From positions 1 through 64,000 of the forward strand of contig LNEE01000029.1 in NCBI GenBank assembly GCA_001464895.1: 64,000 nucleotides of DNA, in the 5' to 3' direction. Shown here piece after piece: positions 39,369 to 48,087 of the stretch (position 1 is its first letter; each line of letters starts with the position of its first letter). A model generated the notes under the pieces. It was not told where the DNA came from. It did no database searches and saw nothing but the letters and a program-made list of their open reading frames with translations. The stretch is from Betaproteobacteria bacterium Ga0077532 (lineage in GTDB: Bacteria > Pseudomonadota > Gammaproteobacteria > Burkholderiales > Ga0077523). Made by a program: the position numbers and the translations under genes.

Positions 39369-39797
39369 TTACTTGGCAGCGCCCGTGTCCCCGGCGGCAT
39401 CATCCTTCAGTTTCCACTCCTGGAGCGCCCGGATGTAGGCCACGATATTCAAGATTTCTTCTGACGACAGGGTCGACGCAAACGCACCCATCTTCGTGTA
39501 GGGCTTACCAGCCGCGATGGTTGCGTAGATCTGGGACGAGCGGCTTCCGTGCTTGTACTTCTGACAGGCGAGGCAAACCCCACTGCTTCCACCACGACCA
39601 TCAGGGCGGTGGCAATAAGAACAACGCGCCTGGTAGCGATCCTTGCCGTTCTCGAGAGCCGCCTCTTCGGTCGGAATGGGCATGTCGTTCTCCATCCCGT
39701 GACGGTCCTGTTCTGCCAGGGCTGGGCTGGCTGCGAACGTAAGCGCGATCGTTAGTCCGGCGAGCAGACTTCCGATCCATCGACTGAACTTCTTCAT
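39369..39797 (-). CDS. xoxG: Cytochrome c associated with PQQ dehydrogenase (XoxG-like)
   Basis: 142 residues: signal peptide (about 1-28, ending ALA) and a single class I cytochrome c domain. Haem is bound at CSYCH (about 59-63), and the likely axial methionine is in YTKMGAF. A second CxxC pair (VCLACQ) lacks the following histidine and is not a haem site. In xox clusters this protein accepts electrons from the dehydrogenase. A strong GGAGG precedes the ATG; it lies 29 bases after xoxJ. Confidence 0.85.
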   Translation of the reverse strand: MKKFSRWIGSLLAGLTIALTFAASPALAEQDRHGMENDMPIPTEEAALENGKDRYQARCSYCHRPDGRGGSSGVCLACQKYKHGSRSSQIYATIAAGKPYTKMGAFASTLSSEEILNIVAYIRALQEWKLKDDAAGDTGAAK

Positions 39798-39826
39798 TGT
39801 GATTCCTCCCTAGATTCGCGAGTTGA

Positions 39827-40684
39827 TTACGAAGAGAACGGTGAAAAGAAAGGCACGCCGTAGCTTTCCACGATCTCCTGGATCTTCCCGTTCGTGAGCA
39901 GCTCGTCGATACCTTCGTTGATGAACTTCATGAGTGTCTTGTCCTGCTTTCGGATGGCCCACGCACCGTTGAACCGCAAGCCTTCGAGCGGTACGAAACC
40001 CTCGGCGATACGGAACTCCGCCTTCGGAAACTCTAGGCGCGCCACGCCCAAGGCGGTAGACCACATCATCCCCGCGTCGATCTCCCCTTTCCCGAGAGCG
40101 CCCATCATCCGTCGGTTGTCCAGAAAGAGCTCCCTAGGGATCTTGTTCGTGAACAGGAAATCATCCATCGGGGTGGACATCGAGACGCCGACCTTGAGGT
40201 TCGCCTCGCGGATCTCGTCGAGAGTCTTGAGGGGGGATGCCTTGCCCTGAGTCACTAGAACGTAGCCCATCCCGATGTAGGGCTGCGTGAACTGCATCTT
40301 GTTCATCAGCATGTCGTCGTCACCGCTGTCCGACAAGCCTAGGAAGACATCGCATCTCTTGGCAAGGATCGAAGTCCGGAAGGCCTTTGCTGTACCCCCG
40401 CGACCAGCGGTGCTCACCCAGTACATTTCTATTCGCATGTTGCCGCGCTTGGCTATCGACCGGAGGATCTCCACATCGAATCCCGGCGGATCCCCGTTCT
40501 GAAGCGCGTAGGGGTAGTCGAACGGATCTGCGCAAGCGGTGATGATGCCCCGGGCCTTCGATCGCCCAAGCGCATCCTTGGGTTCATCTGCGTCACTTTC
40601 GTCGGCAGCTTGCGCACCGAGCGATCCGACTGCCAAGGCCAGCAGCGCGGCACCAGAGATCAACCGTCTGATCATATTCTTCAA
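39827..40684 (-). CDS. xoxJ: Quinoprotein-associated periplasmic binding protein (XoxJ/MoxJ-like)
   Basis: 285 residues; a TTG at 40684 has GAGGAG six bases before it, and an ATG three codons later is the alternative. Signal peptide to about residue 26, then a solute-binding-protein fold (GIITACADPFDYPYAL, CDVFLGLSDSGDDDML, VGVSMSTPMDDFLF). This family accompanies xoxF and mxaF and is thought to help activate the dehydrogenase rather than feed a transporter. No permease gene is nearby, in line with that. Confidence 0.87.
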   Translation of the reverse strand: MKNMIRRLISGAALLALAVGSLGAQAADESDADEPKDALGRSKARGIITACADPFDYPYALQNGDPPGFDVEILRSIAKRGNMRIEMYWVSTAGRGGTAKAFRTSILAKRCDVFLGLSDSGDDDMLMNKMQFTQPYIGMGYVLVTQGKASPLKTLDEIREANLKVGVSMSTPMDDFLFTNKIPRELFLDNRRMMGALGKGEIDAGMMWSTALGVARLEFPKAEFRIAEGFVPLEGLRFNGAWAIRKQDKTLMKFINEGIDELLTNGKIQEIVESYGVPFFSPFSS

Positions 40685-40823
40685 CTTGCACTCCTCACCT
40701 GTCGCTCAGCGACAGTGTCTCTTACACCAACTGAACACATCGTCCTGTGCCGGCAATCTTCCATCGCCTCGGCGCAAGCCCCCTCCATCCCTGAATCGTT
40801 TTCTTGTGCCCTGCCAACGTTGC

Positions 40824-40855
40824 AACGACCTCGCCAGAAATCGGTTGAGGTCGTT
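40824..40855. promoter_or_regulatory. Inverted repeat upstream of xoxJ
   Basis: Nine-base perfect arms (aacgacctc/gaggtcgtt) are separated by 14 bases, so the half-site centres are about two helical turns apart. It could be a regulator site or a hairpin in the xoxF-xoxJ gap. Confidence 0.4.
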
Positions 40856-40861
40856 TCGCGC

Positions 40862-40902
40862 TTCACAAAAGAACAGGGGAGGGTAAGTGCTTCACCCTCC
40901 CC
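40862..40902 (-). terminator. Terminator downstream of xoxF
   Basis: A nine-base stem (40876-40884 with 40894-40902) is followed on the minus strand by TGTTCTTTTGTG. It would cut most transcription before xoxJ. Another GC-only hairpin at 40931-40951 lies between it and the xoxF stop and lacks a T run. Confidence 0.65.
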
Positions 40903-40930
40903 ATGCTTTGCTGCCAAACGGCGCTTCAGC

Positions 40931-40951
40931 GGGCGGGGACCTGCCCCGCCC
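40931..40951 (-). promoter_or_regulatory. GC-rich hairpin after xoxF
   Basis: An eight-base perfect stem (gggcgggg/ccccgccc) with a five-base loop begins 12 bases after the xoxF stop. It has no T run, so a role in protecting the 3' end of xoxF mRNA is more likely than termination. Confidence 0.45.
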
Positions 40952-40963
40952 GGGGAACGACTA

Positions 40964-42697
40964 TCAGTCGTCCACGGAGAAGACCATCAGACCGCCACCC
41001 TTCGACTGCTTCTTGTACCACTCGCCGTAGTACAGGGGCCAGATACCGCCGCCACCCGCACCGTAGACGATCGACACGTACTGCTTGCCGCCGACGGAAT
41101 AGCTCGTCGGGTTGCCGTACACGCCCGTGCCGAGGTTGAAGGACCAGAGGTGCTCACCGGTCTCGTCGTTCACGGCATTGAAGTAGCCTTCCGGATCACC
41201 GTAGAACACCAGGCCACCGGCCGTTGCCAACATACCACCCGTTGCGGGGTAGGACATCGACTTCGACCAGACCAGCTTGCCCGTGGCGGCATCGAAGGCC
41301 TTGACTGCACCCGCGCCCGCGTTGAAGTTCAGCACCTTGGCACCGAGGTACCATTCGCCGCGCTTCCATTCCATCTTCTTGGCTTGGAGGTCCATCGCGA
41401 AGTCGTACACAGGCACGTACACCATCTTCGTGCGCTTGCTGTACGCCATCGGGTGCCACTCTTTGCCACCGTCGAGGGACGGCGCGATGTCGGTCGTCAG
41501 CTTGTCATAGACGACGTCCTTCTCGGGCCAGTTGTAGATCGGCTTGCAGTTGTTGGCCGGAGTGATGGGCTTCGTCCAGTTCACACGCTGCATGGCGGTG
41601 ACCCAGATGCACTTGTTTTCGTTGCCGTACTTGGTCTTGATCGTGTTCTCGCGATCGATCGCGTACAGGTGACCGTTGCGCGAACCGTGCAGCCACATCT
41701 TCTTGCCGCCGAGGTCGACCAGGATCATTTCGTTCACGCCGTCGTAATCGTACGGATCGTTGGGCGTGTAGTTGAAATAGCTCTTGATCTTGCCGGTGTC
41801 GGGGTCCATCACGAGGTTGCTGTTCGTGAACAGGTTGTCGCCCAGACGCACGTGACGGTCGAAGTCGGGACCGGGGTTGCCCACGGGCCAGAACAGCGTG
41901 TTGGTCGCTTTGTCGTAGGAGCCCGTGATCCAAGCGGAACCGCCGCCGTACTTCCAGGACTCACCAGCCCACGTCTCGTTGCCGGGCTCGCCCGGGCCGG
42001 GGATCGTGTAGGTCTTCCACACCGGGGCACCGGTGTCGGCGTCGATCGCCGCGATCCAGCCACGAACGCCGTACTCGGCGCCGGCCGTACCGAAGATGAT
42101 CTTGCCGCGAAGGGCCATCGGCATGATCGTGAAGGTTTCGGCGTACGTGTAGTCACCGATCTTCTTGTCCCAGACGACCTTGCCCGTGGCGTTGTCGAGC
42201 GCAACGATGTGCGCGTCGAGCGTGGCCAGGTAGACCTTGTTCTTGTAGACCGCAACACCGCGGTTCACGACGTCGCAGCAGAGCTTCGGGAACACATCGC
42301 CCGGAAGTTCGCGCTCATACTTCCAGTTCACCTTGCCCGTGGCACCGTCGACGGACCAGACCTTGTTGTAGGACGAGGTCACGTACACGTTGCCGTTCAC
42401 GACGACAGCCTGGCTGTCCTGGCCGTCGAGCACGCCGAACGACAGGTTCCAGACGGCCTTCAGCTTCTTGATGTTGCCCTGGTTGATCGTGGCGAGCGGG
42501 CTGTAACGAGTGGTCTCGTAGTCACGGCCGTAATGGAGCCAGTTGCTGGCGTCCTTATCGGCGTTGAGCAGCATGTCGTCGGTGACGTAGTTGTGATACA
42601 GCTTCGATTCTGCCGAGTCCAGACCCTGCGCCCAGGCGCCGCTGGAAGCGACGGCCAGAGCGGCAACGACTGCCGCGCGCTTGTAGTGCTTCACCAT
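40964..42697 (-). CDS. xoxF: Lanthanide-type PQQ-dependent alcohol (methanol) dehydrogenase
   Basis: Periplasmic eight-bladed quinoprotein that oxidises methanol or other primary alcohols. 577 residues with a signal peptide (about 1-23). Seen are the vicinal disulfide pair Cys140-Cys141 (PKLCCDVV), metal ligands Glu208 and Asn274, catalytic Asp317 and a second acid two residues later, Asp319 (PYDYDGVNE). That D-x-D pair marks lanthanide-dependent enzymes; calcium MxaF has Ala there. No mxaI or mxaF is present. GGGAGG lies before the ATG. Substrate range is not readable. Confidence 0.9.
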   Translation of the reverse strand: MVKHYKRAAVVAALAVASSGAWAQGLDSAESKLYHNYVTDDMLLNADKDASNWLHYGRDYETTRYSPLATINQGNIKKLKAVWNLSFGVLDGQDSQAVVVNGNVYVTSSYNKVWSVDGATGKVNWKYERELPGDVFPKLCCDVVNRGVAVYKNKVYLATLDAHIVALDNATGKVVWDKKIGDYTYAETFTIMPMALRGKIIFGTAGAEYGVRGWIAAIDADTGAPVWKTYTIPGPGEPGNETWAGESWKYGGGSAWITGSYDKATNTLFWPVGNPGPDFDRHVRLGDNLFTNSNLVMDPDTGKIKSYFNYTPNDPYDYDGVNEMILVDLGGKKMWLHGSRNGHLYAIDRENTIKTKYGNENKCIWVTAMQRVNWTKPITPANNCKPIYNWPEKDVVYDKLTTDIAPSLDGGKEWHPMAYSKRTKMVYVPVYDFAMDLQAKKMEWKRGEWYLGAKVLNFNAGAGAVKAFDAATGKLVWSKSMSYPATGGMLATAGGLVFYGDPEGYFNAVNDETGEHLWSFNLGTGVYGNPTSYSVGGKQYVSIVYGAGGGGIWPLYYGEWYKKQSKGGGLMVFSVDD

Positions 42698-42755
42698 TGA
42701 AGTACCTCCCGAATACGCCTCTAGGTTGTGACACCCTGAGGCCTTGGTTTTTGCA

Positions 42756-42769
42756 TAACTTCGAAGTTA
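42756..42769. promoter_or_regulatory. Perfect palindrome in the xoxF leader
   Basis: taacttcgaagtta is an exact 14-base palindrome about 60 bases before the xoxF ATG, within the predicted leader. A regulator site or leader hairpin is possible; no known consensus is claimed. Confidence 0.4.
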
Positions 42770-42820
42770 CGTACTGCCTGACGGAGCGCGTCGATGGGAA
42801 TTGTTGCCGCGCCGCGCGAG

Positions 42821-42849
42821 AAAGTAAGGGAACCCCTCCCCCTTGTCAA
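42821..42849 (-). promoter_or_regulatory. Sigma-70 promoter of xoxF
   Basis: On the minus strand a perfect TTGACA (42844-42849) and TACTTT (42821-42826) are exactly 17 bases apart. The predicted start near 42814 gives a leader of about 117 bases. It shows that xoxF has its own promoter, apart from the signalling operon upstream. Confidence 0.7.
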
Positions 42850-42960
42850 CACTGCTCTCCAGGCGTAGTTCCCAGGGGCGTCGGGTTTGCGGAAACCCGC
42901 GTGAAATCTCGTTGGACAGCCGATCGATGTCCAGCGGAAAGCAGCCTTGGAAGGCCCGTT

Positions 42961-44142
42961 TCAGCCAAGCTCGATGGTGAAGATCGACGCGTCGTCGTGG
43001 TGGGGCGCGCAGTCGAGATGCGCGTGGAGGTCGCTCATCACCCGGTCGAGCGATGCCTTCCCGGACGATGCTTGGACGGCCCGCACCAGGCGATCCATCC
43101 CGTAGGGTTCGCCGGAGAGATCCGTGGCTTCGATCACGCCATCGGAGTACGCCACCAACCGTTCGCCGCGTACGAACCGGAGTTCGCGGCAGGAATCATC
43201 GAAGTCGGCGTCAGGCAGGATGCCAAGGGCCACCTGGTCGGATTTGAGTTCCCGGGTGGACTGCCCATCGGTGGACAGGAGGAGTGCTGGCGGCATCCCG
43301 CCGTTCCAGTACTCGAATCGCTGATCCTCGTCGTGGATGGCCACCATCAGGCCGGCCACGTACCTGCCGACGGGCAACTGCTCCCGCAGGCGGGCATTGA
43401 TCTCGCGGACGATCTGCCCGAGCGGCAATCCCTTGCGGGCCATGCCATAGAAGATCTGGAGTGCCGGAATCAGGCTGACCGATGCCGTCAGCCCGTGCCC
43501 TGTGGCATCGGCAAGAAGCGCGTAGAACGTTCCGTTCGCGCCCCGCTCAGCTGCCACCACGTCGCCGCTGAATCTCGCCGAGGGCATGACTCGCCATGCC
43601 AGGCGGGGCTCCTGGAGCCCGACGCGTTGGACGATCGCCTTGATCAGCGAGGCCGCCAATTCGTGCTCGTACGTTTGTTCATCCTGGAGCCGGCGCAGCA
43701 TGTCCGTCTGACTGCGCATCTCGGTCTGCATCCGGACGATGCGGTGGAAGGAACGGATCTTCGCCTTCAGCACGGCCAGATTGATCGGTTTGGGAAGATA
43801 GTCATCGGCGCCGGCTTCCAGACCGCGGACGACATCCTGTTCGGTCTGGAGCGACGACACGAGAATGACCGGAACCCAGCGATCCCGGGAAATGGCCCGC
43901 AGGCGCTTCGTGACCTCGATCCCATCCATGCCCGGCATCACCACATCCAGCAGGACAAGATCCGGAGACTGTCGCGCGAAGGCTTCCACGGCTGCCTCGC
44001 CATCCTCGACGGTGGTGACTCCATGGCCCTGCGCCGTGAGGTAGCTCCGGAGCAGCGCGACGATCGACGGGGAATCATCGACGACCAGGATCTCCATGCG
44101 GTCCCCAGCATCCAGAGCACCGCCGCCGGCAAATGTGGACAT
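42961..44142 (-). CDS. Response regulator with PP2C (SpoIIE) phosphatase output
   Basis: 393 residues from the ATG at 44142, with GGAG six bases before; in-frame starts further upstream are rejected. Receiver domain about 17-135 with VVDDSPS, phospho-acceptor Asp66 (LLDVVMP) and Lys118 (PKP). A helical linker leads to a SpoIIE/PPM phosphatase (about 175-393) with RFSGDVV, ADATGHGLTA, YSDGVIEA and HHDDASIF, so the metal-binding acids are intact. By analogy with RsbU and HsbR it should dephosphorylate a STAS-type antagonist, but none is encoded nearby. Confidence 0.9.
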   Translation of the reverse strand: MSTFAGGGALDAGDRMEILVVDDSPSIVALLRSYLTAQGHGVTTVEDGEAAVEAFARQSPDLVLLDVVMPGMDGIEVTKRLRAISRDRWVPVILVSSLQTEQDVVRGLEAGADDYLPKPINLAVLKAKIRSFHRIVRMQTEMRSQTDMLRRLQDEQTYEHELAASLIKAIVQRVGLQEPRLAWRVMPSARFSGDVVAAERGANGTFYALLADATGHGLTASVSLIPALQIFYGMARKGLPLGQIVREINARLREQLPVGRYVAGLMVAIHDEDQRFEYWNGGMPPALLLSTDGQSTRELKSDQVALGILPDADFDDSCRELRFVRGERLVAYSDGVIEATDLSGEPYGMDRLVRAVQASSGKASLDRVMSDLHAHLDCAPHHDDASIFTIELG

Positions 44143-44188
44143 GGACGACTCCGACTCCTGAACCGGATGACGCAATCCAGGCATCGCG

Positions 44189-45097
44189 TCAGCCCTGGGA
44201 AACAGACACCGAGAACCGCAACTCGCTGCCGTTGCCCAGATACTCGAGATCGGCAAAACAGAGCTGTCTGGCGAGCGCGATACCCCGCCCGTTCGGCTCG
44301 AATGCACGTGCGGGGTCGAATTCCTGGAATGCCTTCCAGTCGAAGCCCTCTCCCCGGTCCCGGATGGTGAAGCGCACGGCATCGGGGTCCCGTCGGAAGC
44401 TCACTTCAGCCCATTTGTTCGCGTTCTCCGGCAGATCCAGACGACGCGCCACATCCTTTTCCCACAAGCCCTGGTGGAGGAGACGAGACTTTTCCTTCGT
44501 GGTGATGCCCAGGTTGCCGTGTTCCACCGCGTTCACGAGCAGCTCCAGGAGTCCGAGACTCACCCCGGCGGGCTCTGGACAGGCATTCGCCAGCAGCTGC
44601 GCGAGACCGCGGGCGTCCTCGAGCGTACGGAACTGGAACCGTCCCTCGGCCATCAGCGCAAACAGTTGTGTGTCGCGCTGGGCAGTCCGCGTCAGGTCCT
44701 TCCAGCCGGCCCGATCCGCCAGTGCGGCGCGAACGATCGTCGCCAGCACCTCGCCGTCGAACGGCTTCGTCAAATAGTAGTAGGCACCATTCTGGATGCC
44801 TTCCATCACCTGTTCCTTCGATGCGGCGGCGGTCTGCATGATGACCGGCACCTGGCGGAAGCGCGCCTCCTGCTTCACCCGTTTGAGCAGCGTGAGGCCA
44901 TCCATCCGCGGCATCATCCGATCGAGGATGAGTGCATCGAACTCATCCTCGCCGGCGTTCTGCAGGAGATCCCAGGCCTCCTGTCCATCGTTCGCAGTCA
45001 CCAACTCGTAGCCGGCACCATCGAGGTGCTCGGCGATGATCTCGAGGTTGAACGGTTCGTCGTCCACGACGAGCAATCTTGCGACCTTGGGCATCAT
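44189..45097 (-). CDS. Response regulator with anti-sigma-factor-like HATPase output
   Basis: 302 residues. Receiver domain about 7-125 with VVDDEP, phospho-acceptor Asp59 (LILDRMMP), Thr89 and Lys111. From about 155 a single GHKL ATPase of the RsbW/SpoIIAB type follows: N-box LLELLVNAVEHGNLG (Asn189), G1 RDRGEGFDW, G2 GRGIALARQL. There is no HisKA domain, so it is not a sensor kinase. Such domains bind sigma factors or phosphorylate STAS proteins. Its ATG overlaps the upstream kinase stop by four bases. Confidence 0.9.
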   Translation of the reverse strand: MMPKVARLLVVDDEPFNLEIIAEHLDGAGYELVTANDGQEAWDLLQNAGEDEFDALILDRMMPRMDGLTLLKRVKQEARFRQVPVIMQTAAASKEQVMEGIQNGAYYYLTKPFDGEVLATIVRAALADRAGWKDLTRTAQRDTQLFALMAEGRFQFRTLEDARGLAQLLANACPEPAGVSLGLLELLVNAVEHGNLGITTKEKSRLLHQGLWEKDVARRLDLPENANKWAEVSFRRDPDAVRFTIRDRGEGFDWKAFQEFDPARAFEPNGRGIALARQLCFADLEYLGNGSELRFSVSVSQG

Positions 45098-48087
45098 GCG
45101 ATATCACTCCTTGTGTCATGCACAGAGTCAGACTTGTGCGATAACGGCTCGCGCGGCAACAACATGACGATTGTCGCACCGCCTCCGGCTGTTGCCTCCG
45201 CCCGGATGACGCCCCGATGCTGGCTGACGATCTCCCGGCAGATGGCAAGCCCGAGGCCGGTGCCCCCGGCGCCGCTCCGCGTCTTGCTGCTCTGGATGAA
45301 CTTGTCGAATACGGTCTCCAGTTCGGCGTTCGGAATTCCCACCCCATTGTCCTCGACCACGACCCGTACCGCAGGCAATACCAAAGTGCCGTCATCGATG
45401 CCCGCTGCCCGCACGGTCAGACGAACCGAGCCGTCGACCGGGGTGAAGCGAATCGCGTTCGAGAGAAGATTTCGCAGCACCTGCCCGATACGCGCCGGAT
45501 CACACCATGCCTCGATGCTCTCCGCATCGAGGACCACCCCGATCCTGCGCTCGCCAGCCAGAACCGCGAACTCCTGGACGGCGGCATTCGCGATGGCGCG
45601 GATGCTGTGCGAGCCGAAATCGTATTGCATGGCCCCCGCTTCCAGCTTGGACAGATCGAGCAGATCGTTCAGCAGCCCCAGAAGCCGCCGTCCGCTCGTG
45701 TCGATGCGATCCAGATACTGCCGTGTCTTCGCCGTGTCGCCGGACCGCGATATCCCGAGCTGCGCGAACGAGAGGATCGCATGCATGGGCGTCCGCAACT
45801 CGTGCGACATGTTGGCGAGGAACTCCGATTTCGCCCGGTTGGCAGCCTCGGCCGCGTTCTTGGCGGCCAGCAGCTGTGCGGTACGTTCCGCGACGTGCCC
45901 CTCCAGCTCGTCCCGGTGGTTCCGGAGCGCCTCCTGGACCTGGCGGAACTCGGTCACGTCGAGATGTCCACCGAGCAGCCGGACGGGCGCGCCGCCGTCA
46001 TCGCGTCGGATCCTGGCTCGCGAAAGGATGTGGATCCAGTGTCCGTCGCGGTGGCGAAGCCGGAACTCGGACTCGAAGCGGTCGGCGCCGGCATCGAGCC
46101 GCGCCTGCAGCTCTGCCAGGACGCGGTCGAGATCGTCGGGATGGACGCGGCTCTGCCAGTCGTCCCACGTGCCGGCCAGGTCGTTCTCCGCGTAGCCGAG
46201 CTGACGCTCGGCCTCGGCCGACCACTGCACGGTGCCCGCGGCCACGTCCCAGGTCCAGACGCCGAGATCGGTCGCCCAGATCACCGCCTGTAGGACATCC
46301 TCCTGGTTCCGCATCGACTGCTCCGCCGCCTCTCGGTCCGCGTTCGCACGCAGGTATCCGAGCACGACGGCGACCGCATCGGCCACGGCAATGACGGTCT
46401 GCCGCTCGTCATTCGTCCACGCATGCGATTGGCGGCGATCGACGGCGATCCGCCCCAGCATTCCGCCCTCCCCGCGCACCGCCACCTCGAGCACGGCGGA
46501 GATACCCGCGGCGCGCAGATGGGCTGTCAGCGCGGGATAGGCGCCGTCGCGGGTGCCGTCGTTGATGGCCATCGGGAGCCCCGCGGCGATCCCGGACTCC
46601 CATACCGCATCGCGGACCGCGAATCGATCCTCGCCTATCACCGGCAGATCTGCGCCTCCGCTGACGCGTTCCGCTGTCAGGGCATCGCCGACGCTGGTTG
46701 CGAAGGTGACCCGGGAGCCCGGCTGGGTCGCGGCGAGCTGGTCGACGGCGAGCCGGACGACATCCACCCTTCGCAGCCCCCTGACCACCCCCGCCGTGAG
46801 GTCGTTGACCAGCTGCAGCCGGTGCCGGGCAGCCAGCACCGACTGTTCGTGGCGACGACGATCGGAGATATCGGTCGAGATCCCGACCAGAAAGGTCGTG
46901 CCATCGGCCAGGCGGATCGGGGACTTGCTCTTCAGCAACCATCGCTCTGTCCCGTCGGCGCCGACCAGGCGCTCCTCGAAGGTCCGGCCCGTGCCGGTGC
47001 GGCGCACGATGGCATCCTCGTCCATGTTGCGCGCCGCATGTTCCGCAGGCAGCAGATCGGCATCCGTATGGCCCAGCAATGCTTCCCTCGGCCGCCCCAC
47101 CAGGCGGCAGAATGCTTCGTTCACGGCCACCCAACGCGCCTCGTCGCTCTTTACGAAGAGCGGATTCGGGAGCGCGTCGATCACGCGCTGCAGATCCGGC
47201 ACGGAGTCCTTGCCGGTCGAGGTCCACGGGGCGCGGGCCTCCCCGCCGGCCTCGGTCGATGCCGGACGACGGCGCTGCACGAACACGAGAGCGACGACCC
47301 CGATGCCCGTCAGACACAGACCCGTCGACAGAACGACGTTGGGGTCCAGGGCATCGAAGTCGCGGAAGAAATCCGGTGCCGGGGTCGCCGCGAGCCACCA
47401 TCGGCATCCGCCATGCTCGATCAACGACACCACGACCAGGTCCCGCCCAGTCACGCCCCCCGCCGCGGCGCGGACGGCTGATTCGGACACGTCGCCAAGT
47501 GTCCATATCACCGTTTTGGGGGATGCCGTACCGCCGTGGTCACCAACGGTCAGCACGACGGTCGACTCGACGGTGCCGGCGATCTCTTCGCCACCTGACG
47601 CAATCCCGCGAAGGAATGGCGCCGAGAGAAGGGCCCGAAGTTCGCGACCCCGGCCGGCCGTCCCCCCATCGACAGCGCCGACGCGCGATGCGGTCACCCC
47701 CTCGCGCCGACCCGCCGGACGCCTGAGAAGGACGGGTCTCGACATCTCCGGATGATGGACAGCGAGATGCAGGCGATCCACATAGGTGCTCCACTCGCCC
47801 TCCCTCTCGCTGATCGCCGCATGGGCCGCCACACCGCGAAGCACATCTTCGGCAGCCGCGAGACGACCGACGAGGCGCGCGTTCTCCGCACCGGCCATGG
47901 CCCCGATTCGATCCCGGACCGCATGGTCCCAGCGGTCACGCACGAACCAGGCGGCAAGCAACGTGACGACAATCCCCGCCACCGCGACCAGCCACGCCAG
48001 GCTCCACGATGCGGTCGGATCGTCGCCAGCGCCGGGCGCCACGGCAGCAGGCAGTTCGATCCTCGTCGCGGCGGAACTGGACGTCAT
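45094..48087 (-). CDS. Membrane PAS/GAF sensor histidine kinase
   Basis: 997 residues. Membrane helix about 29-49, an extracytoplasmic domain of about 200 residues of no recognised type, second helix about 252-270. In the cytoplasm: PAS about 295-412, GAF about 424-585, PAS about 594-718 (PAS_3 type, WTWDVAAGTV), coiled coil, HisKA about 754-821 with His762 (SHELRTP) and HATPase about 860-978 (NLLSNAIRF, EDNGVGIP, GGTGLGLAIC). No receiver is fused. Coupled by ATGA overlaps to the giant kinase before it and to the receiver-HATPase gene after it. Confidence 0.9.
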   Translation of the reverse strand: MTSSSAATRIELPAAVAPGAGDDPTASWSLAWLVAVAGIVVTLLAAWFVRDRWDHAVRDRIGAMAGAENARLVGRLAAAEDVLRGVAAHAAISEREGEWSTYVDRLHLAVHHPEMSRPVLLRRPAGRREGVTASRVGAVDGGTAGRGRELRALLSAPFLRGIASGGEEIAGTVESTVVLTVGDHGGTASPKTVIWTLGDVSESAVRAAAGGVTGRDLVVVSLIEHGGCRWWLAATPAPDFFRDFDALDPNVVLSTGLCLTGIGVVALVFVQRRRPASTEAGGEARAPWTSTGKDSVPDLQRVIDALPNPLFVKSDEARWVAVNEAFCRLVGRPREALLGHTDADLLPAEHAARNMDEDAIVRRTGTGRTFEERLVGADGTERWLLKSKSPIRLADGTTFLVGISTDISDRRRHEQSVLAARHRLQLVNDLTAGVVRGLRRVDVVRLAVDQLAATQPGSRVTFATSVGDALTAERVSGGADLPVIGEDRFAVRDAVWESGIAAGLPMAINDGTRDGAYPALTAHLRAAGISAVLEVAVRGEGGMLGRIAVDRRQSHAWTNDERQTVIAVADAVAVVLGYLRANADREAAEQSMRNQEDVLQAVIWATDLGVWTWDVAAGTVQWSAEAERQLGYAENDLAGTWDDWQSRVHPDDLDRVLAELQARLDAGADRFESEFRLRHRDGHWIHILSRARIRRDDGGAPVRLLGGHLDVTEFRQVQEALRNHRDELEGHVAERTAQLLAAKNAAEAANRAKSEFLANMSHELRTPMHAILSFAQLGISRSGDTAKTRQYLDRIDTSGRRLLGLLNDLLDLSKLEAGAMQYDFGSHSIRAIANAAVQEFAVLAGERRIGVVLDAESIEAWCDPARIGQVLRNLLSNAIRFTPVDGSVRLTVRAAGIDDGTLVLPAVRVVVEDNGVGIPNAELETVFDKFIQSSKTRSGAGGTGLGLAICREIVSQHRGVIRAEATAGGGATIVMLLPREPLSHKSDSVHDTRSDIA

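Noticed and set aside
39369..39797. Second haem site in the cytochrome (CLACQ)
   Set aside because: The CxxC pair lacks the following histidine, so only CSYCH can bind haem covalently.
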